DNA of 64,000 nt from Hahella chejuensis KCTC 2396 (GTDB taxonomy: Bacteria > Pseudomonadota > Gammaproteobacteria > Pseudomonadales > Oleiphilaceae), in assembly GCF_000012985.1 (NCBI RefSeq), contig NC_007645.1, positions 6,499,001-6,563,000 on the forward strand, read 5' to 3'. A model generated the notes under the pieces. The model was not told the DNA's origin, did no database searches, and saw only the letters and a list, made by a program, of their open reading frames with translations. Every line of letters begins with the position of its first letter. Within the stretch, counting starts at the first letter, position 1. Both the position numbers and the translations under genes were made by a program. Shown here piece after piece: positions 41,120 to 51,612 of the stretch.

Positions 41120-41656
41120 CTACGGAAGAATTTCGATAGGCGTGCCATCCGGCACCAAAGACCAGATCTCATCCATCGCCTGATTGTTAACGGCGATACA
41201 TCCATCCGTCCAATCAAACTCGTAAAGCCAGATGCTGTCGCGGTCATGATTAAAGCCATTGGGCCAACCATGGATCATGATCATTCCGCCAGGCTCACGT
41301 CCTTGACTCTTTGCATACTCAATGTCCTGGTCATTGGGGTAAGAAACGTGGATGGATTTATGAAAGGCGCTGTTTGGATTACGCCAGTCAAGAGAATAAG
41401 TGCCTTCAGGAGTGCGCTCGTCGCCCTCAAACTGCTTATGGCCAAGCGGCTTGTCGCCCAAGGCAATCGGATACACCCGAAACGGCTTCCCTTCTTTCAA
41501 TAGAATCAAAAGTCTGGACGCCTTCTTAACCTGCACTTTATCCACCAGGGGAGCCATGTATGCGGACTCAGACAACGCCAACGATGTCTGCGCCTGCTCC
41601 GCTCCGGCGCTGCACGCAAAAAGAACACCCGTCAGAAATAAAAAACCTTTCCGCAT
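41120..41656 (-). CDS. L,D-transpeptidase (YkuD-domain) protein
   Basis: 178 aa with a signal peptide (cleavage near ACSAGAEQ) and a YkuD catalytic domain: HGWPNG with the active-site His and DWTDGCIAVNN with the catalytic cysteine. It likely crosslinks or modifies peptidoglycan or its lipoprotein attachment. Single gene, convergent with the SemiSWEET. Confidence 0.88.
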   Translation of the reverse strand: MRKGFLFLTGVLFACSAGAEQAQTSLALSESAYMAPLVDKVQVKKASRLLILLKEGKPFRVYPIALGDKPLGHKQFEGDERTPEGTYSLDWRNPNSAFHKSIHVSYPNDQDIEYAKSQGREPGGMIMIHGWPNGFNHDRDSIWLYEFDWTDGCIAVNNQAMDEIWSLVPDGTPIEILP

Positions 41657-41846
41657 GAGACCCTTTAGAAATCGAATGGATGACGCTTACTTAAAAGCAT
41701 AGCAAACATAGAAATACTACACAGATTCGAACTGTGACCAACGCCTTCTATTTGTATCTCAGCCATGCATATGATGCGTTTTTTACAACACAATCAAAAA
41801 GATGCCAACTGTGTTTGATGAAAATACCAGAAAACAGGCACAAAAA

Positions 41847-41872
41847 AGCCCGCGCCGAGCGCAGGCTTTTTA
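41847..41872 (-). terminator. Rho-independent terminator of fabAB
   Basis: AGCCCGCGC / GCGCAGGCT stem with one wobble pair (41847-41855 and 41859-41867), with A and T runs on both sides; reads as a terminator on the minus strand behind fabB. Confidence 0.8.
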
Positions 41873-41892
41873 TGTTTTCGCAGTATCTGGAA

Positions 41893-43107
41893 TCAGCCTT
41901 TGTATTTGCTGAAAGCCAGACAGGCGTTAGTTCCACCGAAACCGAAGCTGTTGCTCAGAACGGTATTCAGTTCCGCATCTGTAGGTTCTGTGACAATCGG
42001 GAAGCCCGCCGCTCTCTCATCCAGCGCTTCAATGTGACGTGAAGGCGCAATGAAACCGCCTTCCATCATCAATAAGCAATAAATGGCTTCGTGAACGCCG
42101 GCGACGCCCAAAGAATGGCCGGACAGCGATTTAGTGGAGCTGATGCGCGGCAGATTGTCGCCAAAGGCTTCTTTCACTGCTTTCAGCTCAATGATATCGC
42201 CGACTGGCGTACTGGTGCCGTGAGTGTTGACGTAGTCAACTGGCGTGTTTACGGTAGACAGCGCCTGATGGATACAGCGCACAGCGCCTTCTCCAGATGG
42301 AGCCACCATGTCATCGCCGTCGGAAGTGGCGCCGTAGCCCACCAACTCAGCGTAGATCGGCGCGCCGCGACGCAGCGCGTGCTCCAGCTCTTCTACGACG
42401 ACCACAGCTCCGCCGCCAGCGATGACAAAACCATCACGGGTGGAGCAGTATGGACGTGAAGCGCGGGAAGGATCGTCGTTGTACTTGCTGGACAAGGCAC
42501 CCATAGCGTCGAACAGAACCGCCAGGCTCCAATGCTCTTCTTCGCCACCGCCAGCGAATACAACGTCTTGTTTACCCAACTGAATTTGTTCCCAAGCATG
42601 ACCGATACAATGAGCGGCGGTCGCGCAAGCGGAAGTGATGGAGTAGTTGACGCCGCGAATTTTGAATGCGGTGGACAAACAGGCGTTTACAGAGCTGTTC
42701 ATGGTGCGGGGTACGCGATAAGGCCCCACGCGCTTGACGCCTTTCTCACGCAGAATATCGACGGACTCGACGACGTTGCTGGTGGAGGCTCCGCCAGACC
42801 CCATCACGATGCCGGTGCGAGTGCTGCTCAACAGCTCGTCGTCTATTTTAGCGTCCGTGATGGCCTGATTCATGGCGATATAGGCGTACGCAGCCGCGTC
42901 GCCCATGAAGCGCAGATGTTTGCGGTCGATGTGTTCAGCGAAATCGATCTGGACGCTACCACTGACCTGGCTTCTTAAGCCCGCTTCTTTATAGCTTTCG
43001 TTAAACCGAATGCCTGAGCGGCCAGCTTTCAGTGACTCGGCCACCTCCTCTTTGGAGTTGCCCAAGCAGGATACGATTCCCATTCCGGTTATGACGGCGC
43101 GTTTCAT
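41893..43107 (-). CDS. fabB: FabB, 3-oxoacyl-ACP synthase I
   Basis: 404-aa condensing enzyme needed for unsaturated fatty acid elongation. The catalytic Cys is in [14 protein letters not shown], the two histidines in [11 protein letters not shown] and [11 protein letters not shown]. Length and order (downstream of fabA, 31 bases) match the fabAB operon of gammaproteobacteria. Confidence 0.96.
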   Translation of the reverse strand: MKRAVITGMGIVSCLGNSKEEVAESLKAGRSGIRFNESYKEAGLRSQVSGSVQIDFAEHIDRKHLRFMGDAAAYAYIAMNQAITDAKIDDELLSSTRTGIVMGSGGASTSNVVESVDILREKGVKRVGPYRVPRTMNSSVNACLSTAFKIRGVNYSITSACATAAHCIGHAWEQIQLGKQDVVFAGGGEEEHWSLAVLFDAMGALSSKYNDDPSRASRPYCSTRDGFVIAGGGAVVVVEELEHALRRGAPIYAELVGYGATSDGDDMVAPSGEGAVRCIHQALSTVNTPVDYVNTHGTSTPVGDIIELKAVKEAFGDNLPRISSTKSLSGHSLGVAGVHEAIYCLLMMEGGFIAPSRHIEALDERAAGFPIVTEPTDAELNTVLSNSFGFGGTNACLAFSKYKG

Positions 43108-43138
43108 TCAGAAACCTCTTACATTTGCAAAGGATAAC

Positions 43139-43690
43139 TTATTTGATTTCCGCGCCGCTCATAGCGGCCGGGTCAAACAAGCCCACTCGTAAATCCTTGG
43201 CAGTATAAATGGCTTTACCGTCGACATACACGGTTCCATCAGCCAAGGCCATAATTAACTTACGAGCGATTACTCTTTTGATATCGAGAACATACTCGAC
43301 TGATTTTGCGGACGGCAGCACCTGGCCGGTAAATTTAACCTCGCCGACCCCCAGCGCCCGGCCCAGTCCCTTGTGACCTTTCCACGCAAGGAAAAAGCCT
43401 ACCAGCTGCCACATGGCGTCCAATCCGAGACAACCCGGCATGACCGGATCGCCCACGAAATGACACTTAAAAAACCACAGATCCGGATTGATATCCAACT
43501 GCGCACGCACGATCCCGTGACCGTATGCTCCGCCTTCTGCGGAGATTTGAGACACCCGGTCGACCATCAACATCTGATCTACGGGAAGTTTCGCAGCGCC
43601 CTCGCCAAATAACCGTCCCTGTCCGCAGGCTTGAAGTTCTTCTTTCGTATATGAAGCTTTCACTCCATGGTTTTCTGCTATTGCGTGCAC
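43139..43690 (-). CDS. fabA: FabA, 3-hydroxydecanoyl-ACP dehydratase/isomerase
   Basis: 183 aa from a GTG with GGAG upstream. Active-site His and Asp are in [21 protein letters not shown], the hot-dog fold signature. It introduces the cis double bond of unsaturated fatty acids. The chosen start adds a few residues to the usual 171 aa; a GTG at 43663 would give 174 aa but has a poorer ribosome site. Confidence 0.95.
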   Translation of the reverse strand: MHAIAENHGVKASYTKEELQACGQGRLFGEGAAKLPVDQMLMVDRVSQISAEGGAYGHGIVRAQLDINPDLWFFKCHFVGDPVMPGCLGLDAMWQLVGFFLAWKGHKGLGRALGVGEVKFTGQVLPSAKSVEYVLDIKRVIARKLIMALADGTVYVDGKAIYTAKDLRVGLFDPAAMSGAEIK

Positions 43691-43910
43691 GCAGTTAACT
43701 CCGATTTCTATTCACGTCCAATAGCCTGCCAACCATATACCGGCTGTATTGCCGTTTCTTGACAGGAGTTATGGTTTGCATGTTAGTGCGCCCGAAAAAA
43801 GTACGTCTATTGGACAAAGGTAGGTTCGCACCCTGTTCGGAAGGCCGGATTCCCTTATGGCATCTGGCCTTAAGCATTAAAATACAGATGTATAGAAATA
43901 AACGTTCGGA

Positions 43911-44774
43911 CTAATCTAAGTCAAGTTCATTCTTCATAAATTCAGGCAGGGCCAGGGCTGCTTTATGCACTTCCGCATTGTAGTAGCGGGTGACGAAAGG
44001 ACGCTCCGCCGCATCTTCTTCTCGGAAAAACTCCAGCTTCTTACCCTTGCCCGCCATGGTGCAGCTCCACCAGCCGGTAGGATATACAGGCTGTGGGAAC
44101 GGCAGCGTTCTGACGCCGTCAAAACCAGCCTGACGCATATCGTCATGCACTTTCTTGATGATGCTGGAAGTGTGCAGCAAAGGGGATTCCGTCTGCTGCA
44201 CGATCATGCCGCCTTCGCGCAGCGCCATGAAACAGTTGCGGTAGAAGTCGACGGCGAACAGACCTTCAGCAGGTCCAACCGGGTCGGTGGAGTCAACAAT
44301 AATCAGGTCGATGGATTCCAATGGCGCGTCAGCGATCCATTTGATGCCATCGCCGAAGAAGAAGTTGGCGCGCGGGTCATTGTTGGCGGTGCACAGGTCA
44401 GGGAAATACTTCTCTGCAACGCGAGTGACGCGCTCATCGATTTCCACCTGCCAGGCTTCCTCTACGCCAGGGTGTTTGAGCACTTCTTTCAATGTGCCGC
44501 AATCGCCGCCGCCAACAATCACGACTTTCTTCGGCGCGTGATGAGTAAACAGCGCGGGGTGGGTCATCATTTCGTGGTAGAGGAAATTGTCACGGTCAGT
44601 CAACATGACGCAACCGTCCAACACCATCAGATTACCGAAGGTTTCCGTCTCAAAGATTTCAATCTTTTGATACTGGCTCTGCTCTTCGTGCAGTTTACTT
44701 TTTACTTTGAGGGAAAACCCGGTGCCCTGGTCCTGAAAGATTTCGGTAAACCACCCGGGGATCTGCTCGCTCAT
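43911..44774 (-). CDS. speE: SpeE, spermidine synthase
   Basis: 287 aa. Aminopropyltransferase with VVIVGGGDCGTLKEVLKH and the substrate loop IIVDSTDPVGPAEGLF. It makes spermidine from putrescine and decarboxylated SAM. Divergent from speA, which supplies the agmatine route to putrescine. Confidence 0.95.
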   Translation of the reverse strand: MSEQIPGWFTEIFQDQGTGFSLKVKSKLHEEQSQYQKIEIFETETFGNLMVLDGCVMLTDRDNFLYHEMMTHPALFTHHAPKKVVIVGGGDCGTLKEVLKHPGVEEAWQVEIDERVTRVAEKYFPDLCTANNDPRANFFFGDGIKWIADAPLESIDLIIVDSTDPVGPAEGLFAVDFYRNCFMALREGGMIVQQTESPLLHTSSIIKKVHDDMRQAGFDGVRTLPFPQPVYPTGWWSCTMAGKGKKLEFFREEDAAERPFVTRYYNAEVHKAALALPEFMKNELDLD

Positions 44775-45030
44775 TATGTTCTCCCAATGATTCGGTTAAT
44801 TATTTGTCGGCGCGATGCGCCTGCGGCTAAAGCAGCATATTGTAGGCGCAAGGCGTGAAGATCACAGCATTATTTTAGGAGTCGCCTGCACTGCTCCGCT
44901 CCCATAAAACACAGAAAGATATAAAGCCCATAACTTATTAACGCTAGGGATTCCGCTTGCTTTAAAATGGCGCCCCTTGACGATAACCTTAACATTTTAT
45001 CCGGGGGCATATTGCCGAGGAGACGCATTG

Positions 45031-46941
45031 ATGGAAGATTGGACCCGCGATCACGCACTGTCCACCTACAACATCCCATTCTGGGGTGACGGTTATATAG
45101 ATGTTGACGCCAATGGCGACGTTATCATCCGCCCCAAAGGCTCAGAGCATAACGCCAGCGTGAGTCTGAAAGGACTCGCCCAACAAGTACGCGACGCCAA
45201 TCTAGGGTTGCCGGTCCTGGTGCGTTTTGCGGATATTCTGCATCACAGGGTCAACCATTTATGCGAGGCGTTTAACCGCGCCGCCGAACAACTTGCGTAT
45301 TCAGGCCGCTATACTGCGGTCTATCCGGTCAAAGTGAACCAGCAACGCCGCGTCATTGAAGAAATCGTCGCAGCACAACCCGCCGCCGCCAATGGCCAGA
45401 TTGGTCTGGAAGCCGGCAGTAAACCGGAGCTGATCGCCGTCCTGGCCATGAGCAACCCCGGAGCCACTATTGTTTGCAACGGATACAAAGACCGTGAGTT
45501 CATACGCCTGGCCCTGTTGGGCCAGCAGATGGGCTACAAGGTTTACATCGTGGTCGAGAAGCTGAACGAACTGACTTACGTGCTGGAAGAAAGCCGCAGT
45601 ATGGGCGTTACCCCGCGCATTGGCGTACGCGCCCGTCTGGCTTCTATCGGCAAGGGCAATTGGCAGAATACCGGTGGCGAAAAGTCAAAATTCGGTCTGT
45701 CCTCCGTGCAAATCCTGCAGGTGCTGGACACGCTGAAACAAGCCAACGCACTGGAATCTCTCCAGTTACTGCACTTCCACCTCGGTTCACAAATCGCCAA
45801 TATCCGGGATATTCAAACCGGATTGCGCGAATGCGCACGTTTTTACGGCGAACTCCGTCGCCAGGGCGCTGACGTAAAAATCGTCGACGTGGGCGGCGGT
45901 CTGGGGATCGACTATGAAGGCACCCGCTCCCGCAGCGCCTGCTCCGTTAACTACAGCGTGCACGAGTACGCCTTCCACGTTCTGCGTACGATCAAAGAAG
46001 AGTGCGACCGCGAAGGCATTCCACATCCCAATGTGATCACTGAATCCGGCCGGGCCATCACCGCACATCACGCCGTGCTGATCACCGACGTCATTGATAG
46101 AGAAAGCGTGGCGCAACCGGACGCCGTCAGGCAACCGGATGCGGAGGCCCCATCTGTCGTTCGCGATTTGTGGCAGGACTTGGAGGCGTTAAAGGACCGC
46201 AATAACCGTCGTTCGGTAATTGAAATCTATCACGACGCCGCCCATGCCCTGCAGGAAGCGCAAACCCTGTTTATTCATGGCGTGCTGAGCCTCAGCGATC
46301 GGGCGCAGGCGGAAACCATTTATCAAGCATTGTGCTTATACATCCGCGAACATCTGCAACCGGAAATCCGCGCGCACCGGGAAATCTATGACGAGCTGAA
46401 CGAGAAATTGGCGGATAAACTGTTCGTGAATTTTTCCCTGTTCCAGTCTCTGCCGGATATTTGGGGCATCGACCAGATTTTTCCGATTCTGCCCCTGGCC
46501 GGACTGAACAAACGCCCAACGCGTCGCGGCGTCATTCAGGACATCACTTGCGACTCCGACGGCCGTATCGACCAATACGTAGACAGCCATGGCATTGAAA
46601 CCACATTGCCGATCCCCGAACCGGAAAAGGATCAGCCTTTCCTTCTTGGATTCTTCCTGGTGGGCGCTTATCAGGAAATCCTGGGCGATATGCATAACCT
46701 GTTCGGCGACACCGATTCCGTTGACGTCTGCCTGAATGAGAAGGGCGAGGTGTCACTGCAACATCCGATCAGCGGCGATACGGTGGACAAAGTGTTGCGC
46801 TACGTGAACTTCGAGCCAGAGCAGTTATTACGGGCCTTCGAAGGCAAAATGGCGGCGGCGGATCTGAAAGAGCAGCAAAAGCAGGATTACCTGCAGGAAC
46901 TGAAGGCGGGTCTGACTGGCTACACCTACCTGGAAGAGTAA
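45031..46941 (+). CDS. speA: SpeA, biosynthetic arginine decarboxylase
   Basis: 636-aa PLP enzyme that forms agmatine from arginine. The ATG after GAGGAGA is used; an upstream frame adds 18 unlikely residues. PLP-lysine region YPVKVNQQRRVIEE, DVGGGLGIDYEGTRS and the C-terminal CDSDG segment are present. Length matches family. Confidence 0.95.
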   Translation: MEDWTRDHALSTYNIPFWGDGYIDVDANGDVIIRPKGSEHNASVSLKGLAQQVRDANLGLPVLVRFADILHHRVNHLCEAFNRAAEQLAYSGRYTAVYPVKVNQQRRVIEEIVAAQPAAANGQIGLEAGSKPELIAVLAMSNPGATIVCNGYKDREFIRLALLGQQMGYKVYIVVEKLNELTYVLEESRSMGVTPRIGVRARLASIGKGNWQNTGGEKSKFGLSSVQILQVLDTLKQANALESLQLLHFHLGSQIANIRDIQTGLRECARFYGELRRQGADVKIVDVGGGLGIDYEGTRSRSACSVNYSVHEYAFHVLRTIKEECDREGIPHPNVITESGRAITAHHAVLITDVIDRESVAQPDAVRQPDAEAPSVVRDLWQDLEALKDRNNRRSVIEIYHDAAHALQEAQTLFIHGVLSLSDRAQAETIYQALCLYIREHLQPEIRAHREIYDELNEKLADKLFVNFSLFQSLPDIWGIDQIFPILPLAGLNKRPTRRGVIQDITCDSDGRIDQYVDSHGIETTLPIPEPEKDQPFLLGFFLVGAYQEILGDMHNLFGDTDSVDVCLNEKGEVSLQHPISGDTVDKVLRYVNFEPEQLLRAFEGKMAAADLKEQQKQDYLQELKAGLTGYTYLEE

Positions 46942-46949
46942 ACCGAAAG

Positions 46950-46988
46950 TCTGGGGTGACCGGACCGAAAAGCCGGTTACCCCAGACA
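46950..46988. terminator. long hairpin after speA
   Basis: 15-bp arms GTCTGGGGTGACCGG / CCGGTTACCCCAGAC with one mismatch, between the convergent speA and amylase genes. No T run, so termination may depend on another factor. Confidence 0.7.
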
Positions 46989-47001
46989 TGGTTGCAACGA
47001 T

Positions 47002-48672
47002 TTATAGCGTTGGCGCAGTCACCAACATAAAGCGCGCGCTGTATGGCGGCACGACAATACTGTGATAACCGGACAATAAAGCAATTTCTGCATCACTCAT
47101 CAGGTCTTTCAAGTTCCCTTCACTACCAATAGTCGTTCCCTCCAACTCAACGGTGACAGGATCGCCAGTAATATTCAGTAGATATAACACCACTTCACTA
47201 CCCGCCTGCTTGCGATCGACATAGACCTTGCCTGACTGACCATGATTGACCGACGTCCGCGTTCCCGCGTACAGGGCTGGATGGAGGGCGCGCATCCCCA
47301 TAAGGTCACGAATATAGTCGCGTATTTCCGTTTGTTTGGCGTCAGCCGCGAACAGCGCGCCATCTTCCCCGCTCGGCAAACCTTCCACCTTGGCGCTGGA
47401 GCGCGAGACATGATCGTCGCACAAGCCTGCTTTAGCGCCGGCGCCATTGTCCGACTCACATGGGACGCGATCCGAGAAGCCGACCACATCATCGCCAATT
47501 TCGTCGCCGTAATACAGCGTGATAGGCCCGGTGTAAGCGGCAAGGAAACTGTAGGCGGCTTTGTGCAGGTCGGTATAACGTTCCTCGCCCGGACTGGCGA
47601 TCCTGCCCCGCTGCAACAAGTCGCCAAAGCGCACCAGGTCGTGATTGGTCAGGAACCCATTAGGTAATGCATGCGCCGGATAGGCCGCCTGCGTGGCGTA
47701 TCCTTCCTTGAGCGTTGAAACGGCGGACGCGCGATGCCCGCTCTCTTCTACCCCTAACGTCTGGACAATCCGATAGCGCATGGGGAAATCAAAAGAGGAG
47801 CACAAGCCGGGCTGCGCTTCTGAACCATATGCCTGTGCAGCAATTTCAGCCTCGCCTTTCCAGACTTCGCCCACCATATAGCCCAGCGGATTCACCTGCT
47901 CTCCGTTCATGGTGTAAGTCACGCTTTTTGAGGCATCTTCCACAGACTTGCGGATTTCTCCCCAGGCGCCGGTTGGAACCTGGTAGGCCTGATCCAAACG
48001 CCATCCGTCTATCTTCAGTTCTTTCACCCAATAGGCGGCGACTTCCTTGAAGAAGTCCAGATCATTAGGATAAACCGCTTCCCTTCCCGTCCCCGCCTGG
48101 GCGACGCCATTAGCGCTGACCACACGCCCTTGCGGCGAGGGGAAGTCTCCGGCGTTATTCTTGAAATGGCCGAACACGCCGTCAAAGAAAACATAAATGC
48201 CGCGCGCGTGCGCCTGCTCCACCAGCTCCCGGGCTTGCGCCATCGTGCCGAAATTAGGGTCTATGGAAAAATAGTCGCTGGTGAAATATCCCGTCGCATC
48301 GAGGCGATCCGCCCATTCATCCTGGCCGGATATAGGCGCGCTGTGAAACACTGGGGTCAACCAGATCGCGTTCATGCCCAGATTCTTGATGTAGTCCAGG
48401 GAGTCGATAACGCCTTGCAGGTCGCCGCGATGATGACTGCTTCCATATCCCGCGCCGTAATTGGCGTTCAGATCGCCGTCAATGAACGACTCCACCATGA
48501 CCTGATAAATCCGTAGTTCTTTGGCTTTGTCGTAAGTTTCCTGATTGCAGGCGTAAGGCTGATAACTTGACTCGACAGGCGTGGAGCCGCCGGAACTGTT
48601 TCCACCGCCACCGCTGCATCCGGCCATGAAAACGCTGAACGACAGTATGGCCGCCGCTTTGTTCAACTGCAT
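47002..48672 (-). CDS. lipoprotein alpha-amylase (GH13)
   Basis: 556 aa from the ATG at 48672, which begins a lipoprotein signal: hydrophobic ILSFSVFMAGC with the lipobox cysteine and a Gly/Ser-rich linker. GH13 motifs are present: GVFGHFKNN-type region I, DGWRLDQAYQVP (nucleophile Asp), MVGEVWKGE (acid Glu) and FLTNHDLVRFGD. It should digest alpha-glucans at the cell surface. A longer N-terminus from 48726 would bury the signal peptide. Confidence 0.92.
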   Translation of the reverse strand: MQLNKAAAILSFSVFMAGCSGGGGNSSGGSTPVESSYQPYACNQETYDKAKELRIYQVMVESFIDGDLNANYGAGYGSSHHRGDLQGVIDSLDYIKNLGMNAIWLTPVFHSAPISGQDEWADRLDATGYFTSDYFSIDPNFGTMAQARELVEQAHARGIYVFFDGVFGHFKNNAGDFPSPQGRVVSANGVAQAGTGREAVYPNDLDFFKEVAAYWVKELKIDGWRLDQAYQVPTGAWGEIRKSVEDASKSVTYTMNGEQVNPLGYMVGEVWKGEAEIAAQAYGSEAQPGLCSSFDFPMRYRIVQTLGVEESGHRASAVSTLKEGYATQAAYPAHALPNGFLTNHDLVRFGDLLQRGRIASPGEERYTDLHKAAYSFLAAYTGPITLYYGDEIGDDVVGFSDRVPCESDNGAGAKAGLCDDHVSRSSAKVEGLPSGEDGALFAADAKQTEIRDYIRDLMGMRALHPALYAGTRTSVNHGQSGKVYVDRKQAGSEVVLYLLNITGDPVTVELEGTTIGSEGNLKDLMSDAEIALLSGYHSIVVPPYSARFMLVTAPTL

Positions 48673-48831
48673 GAGTGCTTCCCCGTTTTTTATTCTCGAC
48701 ATAAGGTGCGGGCTTACCTCCGCCAAGATTGCTCAGGGCGAGAAGTCCGCTAATGATATAGCGCCAAGTAATATCACCTATCAGACGAAAATTTATCCTT
48801 CCGGGGGGACGAGAATGGGGCGTAGAAAGAG

Positions 48832-48858
48832 GGAGGGATGCTCCTCCCTCCTAATGCA
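48832..48858 (-). terminator. terminator of dps
   Basis: GGAGGGA / TCCCTCC stem (48832-48838 and 48845-48851). It can stop dps on the minus strand (CTCTTTC follows). Confidence 0.6.
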
Positions 48859-48876
48859 GAGAGAGGAGCTGATAGG

Positions 48877-49344
48877 TCAAACCATGCTGCGCAACATCCA
48901 GGCGGTCTTTTCATGGACGCTCAAGCGGTCAGACAGCAGCGAGGCGGAGCTTTCGTCCGTCGCCTCTTGGGCCGCAGGCAACGCTTCGCGGATATTCCGG
49001 GCGATCTGCTCGTGGTCTTTCGCCAGCACCGCCAGCATCTCATTCGCCGCAGGTACGCCGGCCTCTTCCTTCAGCGTCGCCAGTTTCTGGTAGCTGGAGT
49101 AGCTGCCGGGAGCGAATTCACCCAGTGCGCGAATGCGTTCGGCGATAGCGTCAATGGCGGCCGCCAGATCGGTGTAATGCATTTCCGTCAGGGCATGCAC
49201 TTCCTGAAATCGGGGACCGGTGACGTTCCAGTGGAAGTTCTGTGTTTTCAGGTACAGGGTGTAGCTGTCCGCCAGCAAGCTAGACAATGAGTGCGCGATA
49301 TTCTGACGGGCGTTTTCAGTTAATCCGATATTGATATCCGACAT
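48877..49344 (-). CDS. dps: Dps-family DNA-protecting ferritin-like protein
   Basis: 155 aa from the ATG with GGAG before it (an upstream ATG lies in the ribosome site). The ferroxidase pattern LKTQNFHWNVTGPRF, HYTDLAAAID and GEFAPGSYSSY is typical. Dps binds DNA and oxidises iron during starvation and oxidative stress. Confidence 0.94.
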   Translation of the reverse strand: MSDINIGLTENARQNIAHSLSSLLADSYTLYLKTQNFHWNVTGPRFQEVHALTEMHYTDLAAAIDAIAERIRALGEFAPGSYSSYQKLATLKEEAGVPAANEMLAVLAKDHEQIARNIREALPAAQEATDESSASLLSDRLSVHEKTAWMLRSMV

Positions 49345-49500
49345 GGTCGTCTCCATTCCTGGTTACTTAAAGTGGTTGAGGAGATGATATGCTCAACCCG
49401 ATAAGCAATAAATTTTATTAAAACTAAAATCATGATTGATTCTAGCTATACAACCATTAATTATTCCGTTTACTCCGCCATGTTATAGCTGATCAAGACC

Positions 49501-50865
49501 TTAGCTAACAACCCGCCCGGGCATGATCATTTCAATTGTCACGCCATCGCTGACGCCCGAAGCCAGTTTCAGTTCGCCACGATAACTTTCCACCAGTTCG
49601 CGCACGACGGAAAGCCCAATGCCCTGACCAATCGGGCGACTATCCAGGCGCACGCCGCGCTGTAGCGCTTTTTCCCAATCCTGCGCGGGAATGCCGGGAC
49701 CATCGTTCCTGATCGCCAGCGTCACAAAACCGTCCACTTCGCCAGAACCTTGAATAGACACTTCCGCATCGCCGTATTTAAAAGCGTTATCAATCAGATT
49801 GCCCAGCATCTCCATCAAGTCCGCTTCATCCGCGAGAAACGCCACATCTTCGGGCACGTTGATTTCACAATACATGCCTCGATCAGCATAGACTTTCTGT
49901 AAAACGGAGGTGACGCGATTAACCAAGGGCAGGATAGGCGTTGGTTTATGCCAAACCCCCTCCCCCCCGGCGCTGGCTCGCTTGAGCTGGTAAGTCACGA
50001 CGTCATCCATCCGCGCCACCTGTTCACCCAGGGTGCGCCGACGTTCTTCCTCATTCATGTCAATAGCGCCGCGCAGCACCGCCAGCGGCGTCTTCAGACT
50101 ATGCGCCAGGTCGCCGAGACTATTGCGATAGCGCTCCCGTTGTCGCCGCTCCACATCCAGGACCGTATTCAGCGCGTGGGTCAACGCGGCGATTTCTTTG
50201 GGGTAGTTTTCCGACAGAGTGTCCATCTCGCCTTTTTCAATCGCCCCCAATTCTCTGGTCACATTTTGCAGAGGCCGCAACGCCCAGCTCAGAAACAATG
50301 CAACGATGGCGCACAAGGCGATTGTGACAATCACCAGACCGATAGAGAGCGTCCTGGTGAATGAACGGGACTCCTGCTCCAGCAAAGACGCCTGCTGCCA
50401 AACCTCGAATACATAGCGACGAAAGCCATTTTCGACGAGGCCGCTGTCCACAGCGAACAGAGCAGGCAGTTGCACTTGCAGATAGCCTGGCCTGGCGTCT
50501 ACGCGCCGATGGGAAATTCTGCCCGGCTCGGTCTCCGGCGCCAGCCAGGGTAATGTCTGCGGGAGACCTAAACTGGAACGGGACTGCCAGACGATAAATC
50601 CATCGCTGTTGCGCACAACCGCGACCAGACCCGACTGGGCCTGATTAAAGCGGCTTTCCTGAAGCTCTTCCGGTAAGTGCAGACTGTCGCCAGAAGGCTC
50701 CGCCGCCGCCAGCAACAAATAAAGATGCGCGCTGAGGCGATCGATGTGCGCCCGCTCCAGACTTTCCTGATAAGCGACATAAACAACCCACCCTGCCGAT
50801 ACCACGAAAAAGGGAATTACCAGGGTGAGCAGCCAGAAGCGGGCGCGAAGTGAGAGCCGCCGCAC
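49501..50865 (-). CDS. sensor histidine kinase (PhoQ-like)
   Basis: 454 aa from a GTG. An N-terminal helix, a periplasmic region of about 140 residues, and a second helix near residue 172 (IGLVIVTIALCAIVALFLSW) precede a HAMP-like linker. The phosphate-accepting His is in GDLAHSLKTPLAVL, with NLIDNAFKYGD and GPGIP of the ATPase domain after it. It follows the response regulator with 5 bases between, so they form one system. The signal is unknown; acidic PhoQ-type sensor sites are not obvious. Confidence 0.9.
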   Translation of the reverse strand: MRRLSLRARFWLLTLVIPFFVVSAGWVVYVAYQESLERAHIDRLSAHLYLLLAAAEPSGDSLHLPEELQESRFNQAQSGLVAVVRNSDGFIVWQSRSSLGLPQTLPWLAPETEPGRISHRRVDARPGYLQVQLPALFAVDSGLVENGFRRYVFEVWQQASLLEQESRSFTRTLSIGLVIVTIALCAIVALFLSWALRPLQNVTRELGAIEKGEMDTLSENYPKEIAALTHALNTVLDVERRQRERYRNSLGDLAHSLKTPLAVLRGAIDMNEEERRRTLGEQVARMDDVVTYQLKRASAGGEGVWHKPTPILPLVNRVTSVLQKVYADRGMYCEINVPEDVAFLADEADLMEMLGNLIDNAFKYGDAEVSIQGSGEVDGFVTLAIRNDGPGIPAQDWEKALQRGVRLDSRPIGQGIGLSVVRELVESYRGELKLASGVSDGVTIEMIMPGRVVS

Positions 50866-50870
50866 AGTGA

Positions 50871-51557
50871 TCAGGCGGTCTTCTGTGGCGACCAGTTAAA
50901 CCGGTAGCCCTGTCCGCGCAAGGTGGTGATCGGCTTGTTGACCCCATCCGGGTCCAGCTTTTTGCGTAAGCGGCCGATGAAAACTTCTATGACATTGCTG
51001 TCGCGATCAAAGTCCTGCGCGTACAGATGCTCCGTCAATTCAGTTTTGGACACGGCCTGACCAGCGCGATGCACCAGATATTCAAGCGTGTTGTATTCGT
51101 AAGCCGTCAGCTCCAGAGCGGAACCGTCGATTTGCACCAGCTTGGCGCGGGTATCCAGGGTCATAGGGCCAGCCTGAATCACTGGACTGCTGAACCCGGA
51201 AGAGCGTCTCAGCAGGGCGCCCAGCCGCGCCATTAATTCGGCGACGTGAAAAGGTTTCACCAGATAGTCGTCAGCGCCGGCCTCCAGGCCGCTGACTTTA
51301 TCCTGCCAGTGTCCGCGAGCGGTAAGGATGAGAATGGGAAACTCCTTGCCCATGCCGCGCCACTCCTGGATCACCTCCAGGCCGGTGCGTTTGGGCAGGC
51401 CCAGGTCGACGACGGCAAGGTCATAAGGGTTTTCTTTACCCAGATAAGCGGCGACCTCGCCGTCTTCCGCCGTGTCTACGGCATAGCCATGTTTAACCAG
51501 CTCGTCCCGTAATTGGCCACGTAACAACGCTTCGTCTTCGACCAATAATATTCGCAT
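50871..51557 (-). CDS. response regulator (PhoP/OmpR type)
   Basis: 228 aa. Receiver domain LLVEDEALLRGQLRD with the phospho-acceptor Asp in LAVVDLGLPKRTGLEV, then a winged-helix DNA-binding domain (ELTAYEYNTLEYLVHR, RLRKKLDPDGVNKPI and TLRGQGYRF). First gene of the pair with the histidine kinase; the two exported proteins downstream in the opposite sense of reading (51613, 51931) lie just upstream and may be its targets. Confidence 0.93.
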   Translation of the reverse strand: MRILLVEDEALLRGQLRDELVKHGYAVDTAEDGEVAAYLGKENPYDLAVVDLGLPKRTGLEVIQEWRGMGKEFPILILTARGHWQDKVSGLEAGADDYLVKPFHVAELMARLGALLRRSSGFSSPVIQAGPMTLDTRAKLVQIDGSALELTAYEYNTLEYLVHRAGQAVSKTELTEHLYAQDFDRDSNVIEVFIGRLRKKLDPDGVNKPITTLRGQGYRFNWSPQKTA

Positions 51558-51612
51558 GCTTGATTCCCGCTAACTTCCTATACCCTGTCGCTTTATCGGA
51601 GTTGACGCCCCG

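Noticed and set aside
44977-45030. Longer N-terminus for SpeA
   Set aside because: The ATG at 45031 has the better ribosome site and matches the family's start.
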